A DNA stretch of 64,000 bases, taken from NCBI GenBank assembly GCA_027563935.2, contig CM050451.1:28907565-28971564 (forward strand), read 5' to 3'. The position numbers and the translations under genes were made by a program. This stretch comes from Costus lasius. Taxonomy: Eukaryota > Streptophyta > Magnoliopsida > Zingiberales > Costaceae. The notes under the pieces are model-generated. The model did no database searches. It was not told the origin of the DNA and saw nothing but the letters and a program-made list of their open reading frames with translations. Positions 23,012 to 35,953 of the stretch are shown here, one piece after another. Each line of letters begins with the position of its first letter. The stretch's first letter is position 1.

Positions 23012-23613
23012 CTCTCATACTGAATAACATTCCATCTAAGAGTGTCTCCAAGATTCCATACGAGGTATGGAGTGGAAGACACCCGAATCTCTCTTTTATC
23101 AAAATCTGGAGATGTGAGGCCTATGTCAAATGTCAGGATTCAAGCAAGCTAGAACCCAAATCTAATAAATGTGTGTTTGTGGGGTATCCTAAGGAAACTA
23201 AAGGATACTAGTTCTATGTTCTCATCGAGAACAAAGTCTTTGTTCCTCGGGGTGCTATCTTTCTAGAGAAAGAATTTCTCATGAAAGAAGTTAGTGGGAG
23301 AAAGTTTGACTTGGACGAGGTCCAAGTACAACCACAAGATACAGAGATGGAACCTGAGCCACCTGAGTTGGTTGATGTACCGGAGGTTCAGACACAGGCC
23401 CCACGTAGGTCTGGAAGGATTTGTTGTGTACCTGAGAGGTATGGGTCACTGTCGACTCAACACGATGGGATCTTCATCATAGAGGATGAACCCAGAACCT
23501 ATGATGAGGCAGTCACTGGATCGGACTCTGAGAAATGGCTTGAGGCCATAAGATCTGAGATGGATTCCATGTCGGCTAACAAAGTCTGGGATTTGGTTGA
23601 GCTGCCTAATGGG
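23012..23613 (+). pseudogene. B1 gag-pol remnant, part 2 (integrase C-terminus to RT start)
   Basis: Continues B1 after B2: the integrase C-terminal region, the acidic linker, then the start of reverse transcriptase around the MDSMSANKVWDLVELP segment (about 23560-23605). It has stops (for example TAG near 23210) and Cop-B-like sequence. Broken at 23613 by the P1 LTR; the coding frame resumes at 25496 with the repeated ATGGG. Confidence 0.9.
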
Positions 23614-25495
23614 TGTTGTGTCCTCAAGTGCATGGATACTCGAAGTAATAAAGAAAGTATCGAATCCACAGGGACCTATGTTGTTGAGTACCAAATAATT
23701 GATTTTTCACTATCTAGGCAATAGAAAGAGTGTAAACTAGCAATCGAGTCCAAAGCGCTAAAATGGAATTATCAGAGAGAGAAGATGGGACTAGGGTTTC
23801 GTTCACTTTAATTTTTATGAATAGACATGAATAAAGATTTCGTCAGTTTAATTTCAACATGATGAAGATGTAATTTACTTTAATAAAAGGATTGTCTCAC
23901 TTTCATGCAGACAACTATGCAGGGATAAATCTTCACTTTCGCACAAGAGTCATCCCAACGCTGAAGACAAGTAAATCATCAAACTAAGAACTCAAGGATC
24001 ACTTTCATGCATCCGAACTCTAGGTCGATAATCTCTAGTGGAATCTCGAGGATCACTTTCGTGCATCCGAGTCTCGACACTAGTTTTACTTATGGTTCTC
24101 CAACGTTCTGATCTTTGCTCTCGCACAAGATCTCCACATTTGAAAACTTAGACTCAATCCTAGATTTATATTATTATCATGACAATTAGTTTACTAGAAT
24201 CAAGCAAATAAGAACTAACCTAAAAAGGGTCCTAACATGCAATTCTAGGGTTCCAAATTCTCAAGCAATTACTCTTCAGTCAATGGAGAAAATTCTAAAA
24301 CATGAATAATAATATAGATCTATGGAGAGTCTAAGAACGATCATCACATATGTAAAATCATCATGCTAAGATTAAACGCAACGAAATAATAAAATATAGT
24401 CATCTAGTCATTAAAAATCAAGTGAATTACTCCCCCATGTCCCAAAATCGGTTTAAGCTATCATAGAGGGAAGATTACAATAATCCATGTTGAAGAAAAT
24501 TGAAAGGAAGAAGAAAGAGAAATTACGGTATGGCCGTAAAGAAGTTTACGGCCGTAATCTGGAGCGAATAGTGGCAGCGCTCGGTTTTCTAGTGATTTCT
24601 CCTCCGTCTGATCTCCGATCATGTTGAAACTTCAGTTGCACCTTCTCCTCCTCTATGCGTAGCTTCCACTCAAATTTCACGGCCGGAGATGAACTGTACG
24701 CTTCCCGGCGGTGAAACCTAGGGCGTCGGCGTGTGAGGCGATTTCTCTCTCTGTGGTGGATGAAAATTAAGGCTTTTGGTCTCTTTGTCTTCGTCTCGGA
24801 AAAAGCTCCCTTTTTTTCTTCTTATAGCAACATATTTAATGGCCTGGATTGATCGCAATCATCTACGCAAAAATTGGGCTTCGGAGTTGACCGGGAAAAT
24901 CATGAACTGGGTTGTAATTACGGCCGTAAAGGATTTTACGGTGGTGCCGTAATCTGGACAGCGAACTCTCGGGTTGAAAACTTCCAGAATTATGGTACCG
25001 TGAAGTATCTTATGGCGGTGCCGTAATGTCAGCAATCCTTCAGGTGGAAAATCGACCCGAATTACGGTGCCATAAATAATTTTACGGTAGTACCGTAAAC
25101 TCCATCAATTCTCTGATAAAAAATGCTCCAAAATACGGCACCGTAACTATGTTTACGGTAGTGTCGTAATCATACAAAATCCTCTGCCCGAAAAAATCCA
25201 AATTACGGTACCGTAAATTCCATAGTGGGGGTGCCATAATTTTCTCTGAAGCTCCAATTTGCTTGAAATTTGACGTGTGATCTCCTCTTGATGTTGTGAA
25301 TTCAATTTTGCATCTGGATTGCTCGAGATCGACTGAAAAACATGCCTTTTTGCCTGAAATTCATCAAAAATTGAAAAGAGTGTAGATTCCACAAATATTG
25401 ATAAAAAGGCATAAAAAAATAAGCAAAGTCTATAAATATGACACAAAAATATCAATAAAATGACATAGAAATTATGATAAATTTCAATGTCATCA
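23614..25495 (-). mobile_element. P1: solo Ty3-P LTR, minus strand, in B1
   Basis: Bounded by TGTTGTG and TGTCATCA, with target duplication ATGGG at 23609-23613 and 25496-25500 splitting the B1 RT frame. It is similar to the P2 LTR (58982-61036) but lacks about 130 bp near the left end. It contains regularly spaced TTACGG...CCGTAA palindromes (24917-25240). No internal domain is left, so it is a solo LTR. The long purine/AT-rich part (23700-24500) holds no gene. Confidence 0.9.
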
Positions 25496-26947
25496 ATGGG
25501 CTAAAACCCATAGGGTGTAAATGGGTCTTCAAAAATAAGATAGATATGGATGACAATATAGTTACCTATAAGGGTGGACTTGTAGCTAAAGAATTTAAAT
25601 AAGTCCACGGGGTGGACTATGATGAAACCTTCTCGCTAGTAGCCATGATTAAATCCAATCGAATGTTGCTTGCTATAGCTGCATATCATGATTATGAGAT
25701 ATGACAGATGGATGTTAAGATAGCATTCCTTAACGGGAAGCTGACAGAGGATGTATATATGACACAGCCTGATGGCTTCATCCATCCTGTAGAGGCCAAC
25801 AAGGTATACAGGCTAAAAAGATCCATTTATGGATTAAAGCAAGCATCTCGAAGTTGGAATCTTCAGTTTGACGAAAATGTGAGAGATTATGGCTTTATCA
25901 AAAGTGAAGATGACGCCTGTGTATATAGAAAATTCAGTGGGAGCTTGGTGACTTTTTTGGTCTTGTATGTCGATGACATACTACTCATTGGAAATGACAT
26001 CCCTAGTCTTCAGTCTGTAAAGACATGGTTGGGGAAGTGTTTCAAGATGAAGGACTTAGGGGAGGCCGCCTATATTCTAGATGTGAGGATCTACATAGAT
26101 AGATCCAACGAGCTTTTGGCCCTTTGTTAAAGTATATACATTGATAAGGTCTTGGAGAGGTTCAACTTGGAGCAATCCAAGAAGGGATACCTTCTAGTGA
26201 GACATGACATCATTCTCTCAAAAAGCTAGTGTCCCATCACATAGGCTGAGAGGGATAACATGGATCGTGTACACTATGCTTCGGCAGTAGGATCGATCAT
26301 GTATGCAATGTTGTGTACTAGACTAGATGTAGCTTATGTTGTAAGCATAACCAGCCGATACCAATCCAATCCAGGTCTGCGGCACTAGGTGGCTGTAAAG
26401 AACATCCTTAAGTATCTGAGAAGAACTAAGGATTTGTTCTTGGTCTATGGAGGACAGGAAGAGCTCAGTGTTCAGGGTTACACTGATGCATCGTTCTAGT
26501 CAGATCCTAATGACTTTAGATCGCAAGTAGGCTATGTGTTCAAGTTAAATGAAGGCACTATATGCTGAAAAAGCTTCAAGCAATCCAACATAGCTGATTC
26601 TACAACCGAAGCTGAGTATGTTGCTGCTTTTGAGGCAACCAAAGAAGCCGTTTGGATCAGGAAGTTTATTTCTGAGCTTTAGGTGGTTCCAACCGCTATG
26701 GATCCAATTGAGCTCTATTATGACAATAATGGGGCAATTGCACAGGCAAAGGAACCACGGTCTCATCAAAAGTCCAAACACATACTCAGAAGATTTCACC
26801 TGATCAGAGAGATCATAGAGAGGTGATGTTAAGATTAGCAGAGTTGACACCGACAATAATCTAGTAGACCCACTGACCAAGGCTTTGGCGTAGCAGATGC
26901 ATGATGGTCGTGCCAGGGATATGGGGTTGAGATTTCTCAACAACTAG
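25496..26947 (+). pseudogene. B1 gag-pol remnant, part 3 (RT and RNase H)
   Basis: RT and RNase H of B1. The best stretch, 25708-26130, has MDVKIAFLNGKL, the IYGLKQASRSWN segment and YVDD. Further on, RNase H has TTEAEY-like and DNNGAIAQA segments but stops at many places (CAG to TAG, TGG to TGA) and a small deletion before the last domain near 26820. It ends FLNN-stop at 26947. Inactive. Confidence 0.9.
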
Positions 26948-26957
26948 GTCTAAGTGC

Positions 26958-26967
26958 ATGTGGGAGA
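26958..26967 (+). promoter_or_regulatory. B1 polypurine tract (slightly decayed)
   Basis: ATGTGGGAGA, one base off the AAGTGGGAGA of B2 and B3, one base before the 3' LTR at 26969. Confidence 0.7.
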
Positions 26968-26968
26968 T

Positions 26969-27214
26969 TGTTGGTGTATATGCCCTTACGACCAGATGTT
27001 GGTCTATTCTATGTACTATTTGACATTGATATTTTATATATATCATTCTAGTATTGTCATTATTATGTTTTGTTTACATTTGCGATTGTGTACTTACATA
27101 ATAATATCCCTAGAGACAGATTATGTCTATGCTCGAACTCTATCCCCAGTCAAGTACCTGAGTTGATATAGGGATAGCTCTGGTATATGTGAGACTGGTA
27201 TATGTGCTAGTTAG
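26969..27214 (+). mobile_element. B1 3' LTR, first 246 bp, cut by B3
   Basis: Matches the first 246 bp of B1's 5' LTR (about 13 differences) and follows B1's polypurine tract. A new LTR start at 27215 interrupts it. The remainder of this LTR should lie beyond the right edge of the window. GTTAG at 27210-27214 is the expected left target duplication of B3. Confidence 0.85.
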
Positions 27215-29267
27215 TGTTGGTGTATATGCCCTGAGACCTAGTATTGGTCTATCTTTGTACTACTTGACTCTGATATTTATATATCATTCTGGCATTGTCA
27301 TTATCATTGTTTGTCTACATTTGCGATTATGTACTTACATGATAATGTCCCTGGAGGCAGATTGGATCTGTGCTCAAATGGCTATCCCTAGTCAATGTAC
27401 CTTAGTGGATATGGGACAACTATGGTATGTGAAAGACTAGTATATGGGCTGGTTAGGCACGAGGTGCTAACGCAGACATATGGGTATATCAGTGATGGAT
27501 ATACTGGAACAACCCGCTGTGAGGCAATGACTTGGTGTCATCAGTTATCCTCATAAGTGACAGGAGATGCATTGATCCCTTGACTTGAGTTCATTGACTA
27601 TTCTATATGGTTAGGGACATGCTTTGATGCAACCTAACACCTCACCATAGTTGGGAAGTAATAACGGTTGTCATTAAGTATGTCACGATCCAAATAAGAA
27701 GGTCAATGGATAGACAGAGGATTTGCCCCTTCCTGAGGGAAGCATGATATCCACAGGGCCCCCTTATGGTTCTATGACTGAGAGTGTATGGTCATACCCA
27801 GGTGAGAACCTAATATAGTCATAACCATGTGATTGGGTGAAAATAAGTGATGACACACTTGTACAATCTGATATCTATTCGACACAGAGACTGTAATGCA
27901 TATGTACCTAATTACGATGATGGGGATGTCGATGTCGATATCCATTCCGATGACTTGGGTAGCAGTGATGCACTGCTAGGTGCCGCTCACTGCTTGTGGT
28001 GACCTTTCATCAGCACTACCAACGTCAGAGGAACCTACAGGGTCGCACACCTTGATACTCGAGTTCTCGTATTGATCGGGAAGCCTTATGATTGAGTTAT
28101 TGGATAGCTTGGATCTATTTGGGAGATTTCATCAGTGTCAATGGGCTTGATGAGATGGAAGAGAGTTATTGGAGCCAAACTTCATTTTTGGCAGGTTGAC
28201 CCGAAATTGACCAAGATTGGTCACATTTGGATTAGGGTTGCATTGGATTGGATCCAATGGCTTAATCAACCCATGCAATGAAGTTTGGGCTAGCTCATTA
28301 TCCAATGAGGCCCAATAACAAGTTGTCATGAAGAGATAATGGGCTAAAAGGGTATAATGGGGAGAAATCTTCTCTATTGGCACCTAAGGGGTATAATGGG
28401 GAGAAGTAGGCACCTAATGCTTCTTTAGGAAGCAATTGGCGTCTAGCCCCTCTACTTTGGATGGTATGCTTGCCTCTTAGGCAAGTCTTGGGGTTGATAT
28501 GGCTTGAGGACTTCTTAGGAAAGTCTTGGGTGCATATGGCTAAGTGGAAAGGGATTATGGAAAGCTCTTGGAGAATTTCCTTATCCCAAACCCTAATTAG
28601 TCAACCCTTCTTACCCTAGCCAAATTATGTCTTCATGAGTTGCGCCCACACCTTATTCTTGCCGCCCCTCATGCCTCTATATATCAAGGATATGCGAGAG
28701 GCACTAGATTAAATTAATTGGTGTGAGCAAGACTTGAAGGGGTGAGAGCAAGAAGAGAGTGGCGCAACTTCTCTTCCATCTTCAACCTAGCCGCAAGCAT
28801 CCTTCCCTACTTCTTTCTTGCCACAAGGAGCATTGGTGCTTGGCAGCATCATCGTCCATAGGGCCGCAAGTCTCCCTCTTCATCTCTTCTTGGCGCAAGA
28901 AGAGGTAGCACTTGGCGGCATCCTCTCCCATCCCCTTCTCCTTGGCGCATCCTACCTTGAGGGTGGTGCAAGTGGACTAAAAGGGGAGTCTAAGGCTTGG
29001 ATCTTCTTCCCGAGGCTAGCACCGGGCGTGGAAGAAGAGGACTCAAAGTATCTGTGTGTGCGAGACTGCAGAGGGCGAACACTTGGGCGCCTACCTCGAC
29101 ATCGGCCTCCTCTTGTTCTAGGTACTTACTATCTCATCGTGTCGACTCCCTCGCAAGACGATCTTCGCTGGGTTTTTGGGACTGGCCTGTTTCGGGGATA
29201 TTATTCTACAGTGCTTGTATTGTAATCTCTGTCAAAAATTATAAAATATCCCCAGGGTTTCCCAACA
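27215..29267 (+). mobile_element. B3 5' LTR (Cop-B, 2053 bp)
   Basis: TGTTGGTG to TTTCCCAACA, followed by a primer site. It resembles the B3 3' LTR at 61881-62540 with roughly 5 percent difference. The palindrome here is GTATGGTCATAC (27785-27796), the only copy in the window with a changed base. TATATATC at 28678-28685 is the likely TATA box. Frames at 28818-29386 are LTR sequence with no protein similarity. Confidence 0.9.
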
Positions 29268-29268
29268 G

Positions 29269-29280
29269 TGGTATCAGAGG
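29269..29280 (+). promoter_or_regulatory. B3 primer-binding site
   Basis: TGGTATCAGAGG, last base changed from the consensus TGGTATCAGAGC; one base after the LTR. Confidence 0.8.
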
Positions 29281-30961
29281 GACTTGCGAGCCTCGAACTA
29301 TGTTCTTTCATGCTTTTCATACTCACATGCCATGTTTTAATTTTCGCAAATTGCATATTTACATGGCGCACAATTTTTCTAAGTAAGAAAAATTGTGGTT
29401 TCTTGTTCCTATACTCTTTAATTTCTTTTGGATTTTTGGATTATTTTTGTGATTGATTTAAGACTAAAGGCGCACGTAGTTTTATCAAGTAGGACGGGCA
29501 TTGTGTCTTCGGACTGGCCGGGTCTCTTGATCTGACAAAATTGCCAGTTGATAGGGTCTATGAAATTGTCATGAAACTTAATCGCAAATAACCAAAAGAT
29601 TTGTGATCAGAAGATGAGGAAAAGAAGCTTGTTTTATGAAAAAGAGTAAAATTTCAGATTTTATGTTTTTCATGAGCATGTAGAATTGCATGAGTAAGTA
29701 CTTGATTGTGCATGATGTTGTGATCATTAGTCAAGTCCCTTTGCATGCCTGCGATGTATCCTTGTGAGGCTTGCGTGCCACTTTTCTTTTTTGCTTTTGT
29801 AATCATAAGAAGAAGATCAGGGGCGCATCTACTTAGAGCATGGCGCATGTATGAAGCTTGCGCACCTTGCATGGTGGCACAACAAGCTTCATCAAAGGTG
29901 GCACATCCTTGCTTAGGGGCGCAAGTTAGGGTTTGGCCGAGCCTTGTGCTTGTGTGCTATCCCTCTTGTGGCTTGCGAGGTGGCGCATCTTCCTTGGAGG
30001 AGGATCCATGGCATTGGCCGGACCCATGAGAATGCTTCTAGGGTTTCCTTAAAAGTACCTCTAGGGTTTGAGAGCTAAACCATGGAAAGGAGGACCTTGG
30101 AGCCAACCTTGAAGATCAAGCTAGAGGTCGGCTAGGCTAGGTCTAGTTTTTGGGGCTTGTGTCCTAGGTCAAGAATTGAACCCCTTTTGGCATGGGTCAG
30201 TTCAATATCTTGAATGAGCTTTGATCACATCATCCTTTTACTGCTTTCATTATCTGCTAAAGCAGAGCATGCCTGTGATGTTTTATCGTTATGTTATCAC
30301 TATAGGATTGCATGCCTGTAATGTTAGACATAAAATAAAACTCAGATGACGAGGCCTCAAAAACCCTCGCTCAAAATATCAAGTCTAGTAGCCTTCTAAC
30401 GCGTAGCCCTCATCAAACTATCGATCAGTGGTGTTGTGAATTGTTTCCCACTCTTGTGGAACACACCCACTTATCTTTAAAAGGTGTGTGGTGACAATGG
30501 TTTCCCCAGTCCAGTTTTAACCTGGGCGTGCCTTCGCAAGGAAGCTCGTTGGCCCTGGGCATAATGGTTAGGAATGGACTTGACTAGATTTCCACATGTA
30601 CTAGGCATATGGTGGAACTCTAGAGGCATCATTGAGAGGTTAGGGTTTCATGCTGTATCCAGTCCTCGCTGGACATGGAATGCCTAGACTATCTCAATAA
30701 GGGGAGTTGCTAAGAGCAATCGGCCAGTGTGCCCACCTTAAGAAGCATGGGTCACTTTGTGCATCTCATCCCACCCTCGTGGGATGTGAAGCCCTATGTG
30801 AAATAAGGATCCCATCTCGCTAGGAAATGTTAGATTTCCCGATTGACTTTGTGGGTTATCAATTCGATTAAAATAGTGGGAGCCATGATCATTTGATACA
30901 AGTCCAGATCAAATGATCTGAAAGTAGTACTAATCTGCTATTTCTTGGTTGTTGTAGAATA
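29281..30961 (+). other. B3 leader (untranslated)
   Basis: About 1.68 kb, no conserved frame; aligns with the B1 and B2 leaders and carries the CCCACYCT-type hairpins (near 30448 and 30770). Its last 461 bp (from 30501) are present again at 49945-50405. Confidence 0.75.
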
Positions 30962-32249
30962 ATGGGTACGAACAATAACAGATGGTCACTGCGATCTACC
31001 CTAGAAAGGGATAAGTTAGTTGGATCCAACTTACTGGATTGGTATATGAACTTGAGAACTGTGCTCAAGCTCGAGAGGAAAGCTCTATGTCCTTGAGCAG
31101 CCTATTCCTGAGCCACTTCCATGCTCAGCCTCTGCGGTTGAGAAGGATGCTTATGATAAGCATCAGGCTGATACTTTGGAGGTTACTAATTTGATACTAA
31201 CTAACATGTCGCTTGAATTTAGAGGGCAATATGAATCTAAGAGTGCCTCTAAGACTATTTCTAATCTAAGGCAACTCTTGGTGAATTGGTTGAGCTCAAC
31301 CCTCCTAAAGTAGACATTCAATGTGTTGAGCCAAAAGGCTTAACTAAAACATTGAAGATAAAGATGGAAAGAATCAGGAATAATAAGTGCCACTCATGTG
31401 GAGGACCACCTCACATGGTAAAGGACATGGTGCGACTTCAAAATGAGTAGAAGAGAGGCAAGGCTTCATCTTCATGCTCAAGTATTTATGTTACTGAAGT
31501 CAACCTTTCTACTTCTATGTCATGGGTATTGGATACCACATGTGGAGCTCATATTTGTACAAATATACAGGGGTTGTAGAAAAGTAGATCGGTATGGCTA
31601 GGAGAGATTGACCTACGAGTAGGAAATGGGGCACAAGTTGCTGCTGTTGCTATAGGAGTTTTGACTCTCTCCCTGCCTTCTGGACTTCAATTAGAGCTAG
31701 ACAGTTGCTATTATGTACCTTCGCTTACCAAAAACATTATATCCATTCCTTGCTTCGCAAGGAAAGGTTTTAAATTTTAAATAAAGGGAACTTTTTGTTC
31801 TTTTTCATTTGCAAATATGTTTTTTGGGAAGGGTACATTGTGCAATGGTTTATATGTCCTAGACATGAATAGCTCTATCTGTAACATAAATAGTAAGAGG
31901 ACCACACTAAGTGGTTCAGTTAGTGCTTTCCTATGGCATTGTTGATTAGCCCATATAAACAAGAATCACATTCAACAACTCCATGCAAATGGGTTGTTAG
32001 ATTCAAGTTCCTTGGAGGAATCTGATACTTATGAGCCTTGTTTATTGGGGAAGATGACAAAAGTGTCCTTCACCAAGACTGGTGAGAGGGCAGGAGGTTT
32101 ATTGGATCTCATATATACTGATGTATGTCGGCCATTCAATAAACAAGCCAGAGGAGGACACAGCTACTTCATTACATTCACTGATGACTTCAGTAGATAT
32201 GGTTATGTCTACTTAATGAGACATAAATCTAAATCCTTTGAGAAATTCA
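30962..32249 (+). pseudogene. B3 gag-pol remnant, part 1 (Gag to integrase)
   Basis: Starts ATG at 30962 with the best-kept Cop-B amino terminus (tryptophan TGG retained where B1 and B2 have TGA). A one-base insertion in the ERK region near 31080 and a one-base loss near 31275 break Gag; the knuckle is CX2CX4HX4M and Gag has the same short form as B1 and B2. Stops follow at TAG 31448, 31578 and others. The integrase zinc region and the first part of the core lie at 31994-32249. Interrupted at 32249 by Cop-A element A2 (duplication ATTCA). The region is present again at 50406-51693 with about eight mismatches. Confidence 0.9.
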
Positions 32250-33931
32250 TGTTGGGGTATGCCCTTAAGGCTAATGTTTGAGGCCTTGGGATACTATCAG
32301 TATCATGTATAAACTCTTATGTTTATAAAGGCAATGGTTGTTATTCAGGTTGTTACATTGTCTGCTGCAATAATTGTACTTCTGAATAATGTCTCAATGC
32401 TGTTCAGCTAGGCTGACATGCTATAAAGTCCTTAGTCGAGATATCTTGGTGAACATAAGACAGCCTTGATATGATTGAGACTAATATGTGTTCTAATCTT
32501 ATAGGATGCTTCAAGCATGGAATAAGATGTAGACTCATGGGTACATTGGATGTACTGGACAGACCCTACTAGGATATTCAATTGCTTGTCACAATGTGAA
32601 TAATCCTTGTTTTGCATCAAGTGGCACATGTCCTCTGACTTGAGATCACTTGTGTTTCTAAATGATGATTGTCATTGTTTTGAGGTAGTTCAATATCATT
32701 TGAAACATAATGATTATAGACTATCTTGGATAATGATCATGAGTCAGGTTAGGGCACTAGTGATAGATATAGGATTGCCGTCTCCTTAATTGGAGTGTGA
32801 TGTTCTAATGGGGCCCCCCCTTAAATGAGATGATTGAGAAAGTGTATGGCCATACCCAGGTGACTATGTTCATCTGATCTAATCATGCTCATCATATTGG
32901 AGCTACAAGCTTGACACGCTTGTCCAATAAGAACATCCAGTGGCAAAGGAAACATGTATGCCTAGTGAGTTGATTCACACTTGTGCAGTGGTTTGGGTGT
33001 AGTCTTGGAAGACTCTTTCCTCTATATCGGGAGATAGTGATGTGTTGCTAGATACCCCTCACTGATCGTGATAATGTAAGTTATCGTTACCGACATTTAA
33101 AGGAAACCCTCAGGGTCGCACAATTTGATGATATGGCTTACTTAAGTCAGATCGTGTGGACTGAATTGTTTTAGTTCAGTTTAAAGGGATTTAAACTCTG
33201 ATTGTAAGTGAGATCTGGTCTGATCATGTTTGATTGATTAGGGCTTGAGATCGGTAAGCTTCGATCGAGAGTGTTGATGCTTGAGATCAGAAGCATCAGG
33301 AGATGAATGGTCAGATCTGGAGCCTTAGGGTTTAATTCGATCTGGACTAAATGCTTGGGCTGATTTGGTTTGGTCATTGAACCAAATACATTGAACCGGC
33401 TCATGTGTGAGCGCATGGTTCATATGGGAGAAAGGATATGCGTTTGGTTCACTTCAAGTGAACGCATAACGCATGAAATCAAGTAGTTGCTATTTTTGGA
33501 ATTTCGGTTTTCCAAAATGGGAACGTCTCCACGTTCGAGTGAAATACTTCTCGATTATCATCTCTCGCCCCTTTGCTCTTGACGACTCACGGCTTGCGTT
33601 GTGAAGGTTGACGACAAGAGAGAATTCGGCCAAGCAAAGAGTAGATCTCTTCCCTTCCATTCGACAAGGACCCTTGAAGCCTTGCTAGCACAAGGAACAC
33701 AAGGAGTAGCCATCATCCTCTTGTGTGCGCCACCTTTGGAGGAGAGCCCCTTTCGCCCTCTTGCTTCCAAGGCACCATCCAAGCGATGGCTATGGTAAGA
33801 TCACTTCTTGATCTTAGTAAAACTTAAGTTGATCATATGGTTATACCACATGCGATCTTATGAAACCCTAGAAAATTTCTTGAATGCGCATGCTTTAGGG
33901 TTTCGCCCCCCTCATGAAAGGGGTACTTACA
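32250..33931 (+). mobile_element. A2 5' LTR (1682 bp)
   Basis: TGTTGGGG to GTACTTACA, then a primer site. GTATGGCCATAC at 32844-32855. It differs from the solo LTR at 51694-53382 by about eight substitutions and one 7-bp indel near 33275. The frame at 33558-33798 is LTR sequence seen in both copies but not in A4 or A1, so I do not call a gene. Confidence 0.93.
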
Positions 33932-33933
33932 AT

Positions 33934-33945
33934 TGGTATCAGAGC
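33934..33945 (+). promoter_or_regulatory. A2 primer-binding site
   Basis: TGGTATCAGAGC two bases after the LTR end; initiator-Met tRNA type. Confidence 0.9.
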
Positions 33946-34400
33946 GAGGTTTTCGGTATAATTCATATGATTGCTTGATACTTTGTGTGATCCATGTTTA
34001 CTCTCATGCTTAGATCTATGGTTGATTACATGCGCAAGTTCATGATGCAAAAACAACATGTATGATGTTTATTGCTCTTTGGCGCATGTATTGGTGCTTG
34101 TTGTTGTTTTGTCATAGAAAAACATAACTTGCGCGCCCCTCATTAGACTAAGCGCCTGCTATAAACCCTTAGACGGGTTGATGGGGTTGAAGTCATCCTC
34201 TAGGTTAGATCCAAAGAGTCTGATCAGACCATCTGACAGCCTAGATGGATCGACCAGATGGCACCTGTGCGCAAGCACGAGGTGGCTATAGGTCGATTGC
34301 ATCATAGGCGTGTAGCGAGGTCTGGTTGAGACAACCATTGAACGCACATGAGTTAGGCCCGGGGTCACACCCGTTTGCCAGAACTCATGCTGGTTGTTCA
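33946..34400 (+). other. A2 leader, part 1
   Basis: Non-coding leader matching the reverse complement of the A4 leader (about 42880-43334). Cut at 34400 by B5; the target duplication GTTCA is at 34396-34400 and again at 45389-45393, where the leader continues. Confidence 0.85.
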
Positions 34401-35953
34401 TGTTGGGAAACCCCGGGGACATTTTACAATTTTTCAGAGACTCATACATACATTGCACAGCGGAAGAATGTCCCCGAAACAGGTCCGTCCCAAAAACCCA
34501 GTGAAGATCGCATGCAAGGGGGTCGACACGATGAGTTAGAAAATACCTCAGAGCAAGATGAGGTCGATGTCGTGATAGGCGCCCAAGCGTGCGCCCTCTG
34601 CAGTCTCACACACACGGATGCCTCGAGTCCTCTTCTTCCACGCCCGGTGCTAGCCTTGGGAAGAAGATCCAAGCCTTAGGGAGATGCTCCAACCACCTTG
34701 CGCCACCAAGAGAGAAAGATGCGCCAAGTGGTAAGGAAGGAGAAGCTTGCGGCCACTTGATGGAAGAAGAAGAGGTTGCGCCAATGCTCCTTGCTCTCGC
34801 TCCCCTTTTTAAGTTCACGCCTCCAAGGATGAATCATATAAGAGGGGGCGGCTAGGGTCACATATATATAGGGCAAGAGGCGATTAGGGCAAGGGCTAGG
34901 ATCATGACAAGTGTAGGGCTAGGATGAGGAGGTTTAATGCAAGGAAAGTCTCCAAGACTTTACCATAAACTTCATTCAACCTTTCCATAATTGCCCAAGT
35001 ACCATATCAGCCCAAGACATGCCTTAAAGGCATTCATACCATCAAGGGAGAAGGGCTAGGCGCAAATTGCTTCCTTAATGAAGCAATTTTGCCACCCTAA
35101 CCCCATTATGCCCCTTAGGCGCCAATGGGGTTGGGTTTCTCCCCATTATACCCTTTTAGCCTCTCTTCTCTTCATGAGTACTTGTTATTGGGCTTCATTG
35201 GATAATGAGCTAGCCCAAACTTCATCCTATGGGTTGATTAAGCATTTGGATCCAATCCAATGCAACCCTAATCCAAGTGTGACCAACCATGGTCAAATAC
35301 GGGTCAACCTGCCAAAAATGAAGTTTGGCTCCAATAACATTCTTCCATCTCATCAGGCCCATTGGTGCTGATGAAATCTCCCAATTAGATCCGAGTTATC
35401 CAATAACTTGATCATAAGGCTTCTCGATCAATACGAGAACTCAAGTATCAAGGTGTGCGACCCTATAGGTTATTCTGACGCTGGCAGTGCTGACCAAAGG
35501 TCACCACAAGCAGTGAGTGGCACCTAGCAGTGCATCGCTGCTACCCAGGTCATTGGAATGGATATCGACATCGACATCCCCATCATCGCAACTAGGTACA
35601 GATGCATTACAGTCTCTTTGCCGGACTGATATCCGATTGGACAAGTGTGTCACCACTTGTTTTCACCCAATCACATGGCTATGAATAAAACAGGTTCTTA
35701 CCTGGGTATGGCCATACACTCTCAGTCATAGAACCATAGAGGAGCTCCATGGATATCATACTTCCCTAAGGAAGGGGCAAATCCTATGTCTGTCCATTGA
35801 CCTTCTCATATGGGTCGTGACATGCTCAATGACAACCGTTATGACCTCCCAACTACGGCGAGGTGTTAGGTTGTATCAAAGCAAGTCGCTAACCATATAG
35901 AACGATCAATGACCTCAAGTCAAGGGATCAATGCATCTCCTGTCACTTGTGAG

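Noticed and set aside
24517..25240. CRISPR-like spacing of repeats in the Ty3-P LTR
   Set aside because: Repeats are imperfect palindromes inside a plant LTR with a target duplication; no CRISPR context exists.
28818..29386. 135-aa and 129-aa frames near the end of the B3 5' LTR
   Set aside because: Downstream of the TATA box in LTR sequence; related Cop-B LTRs keep the DNA words but not the frame.
33558..33798. Overlapping frames on both strands, repeated at 53009-53249
   Set aside because: Part of the duplicated Cop-A LTR; repetition comes from the duplication, not from selection for a protein.
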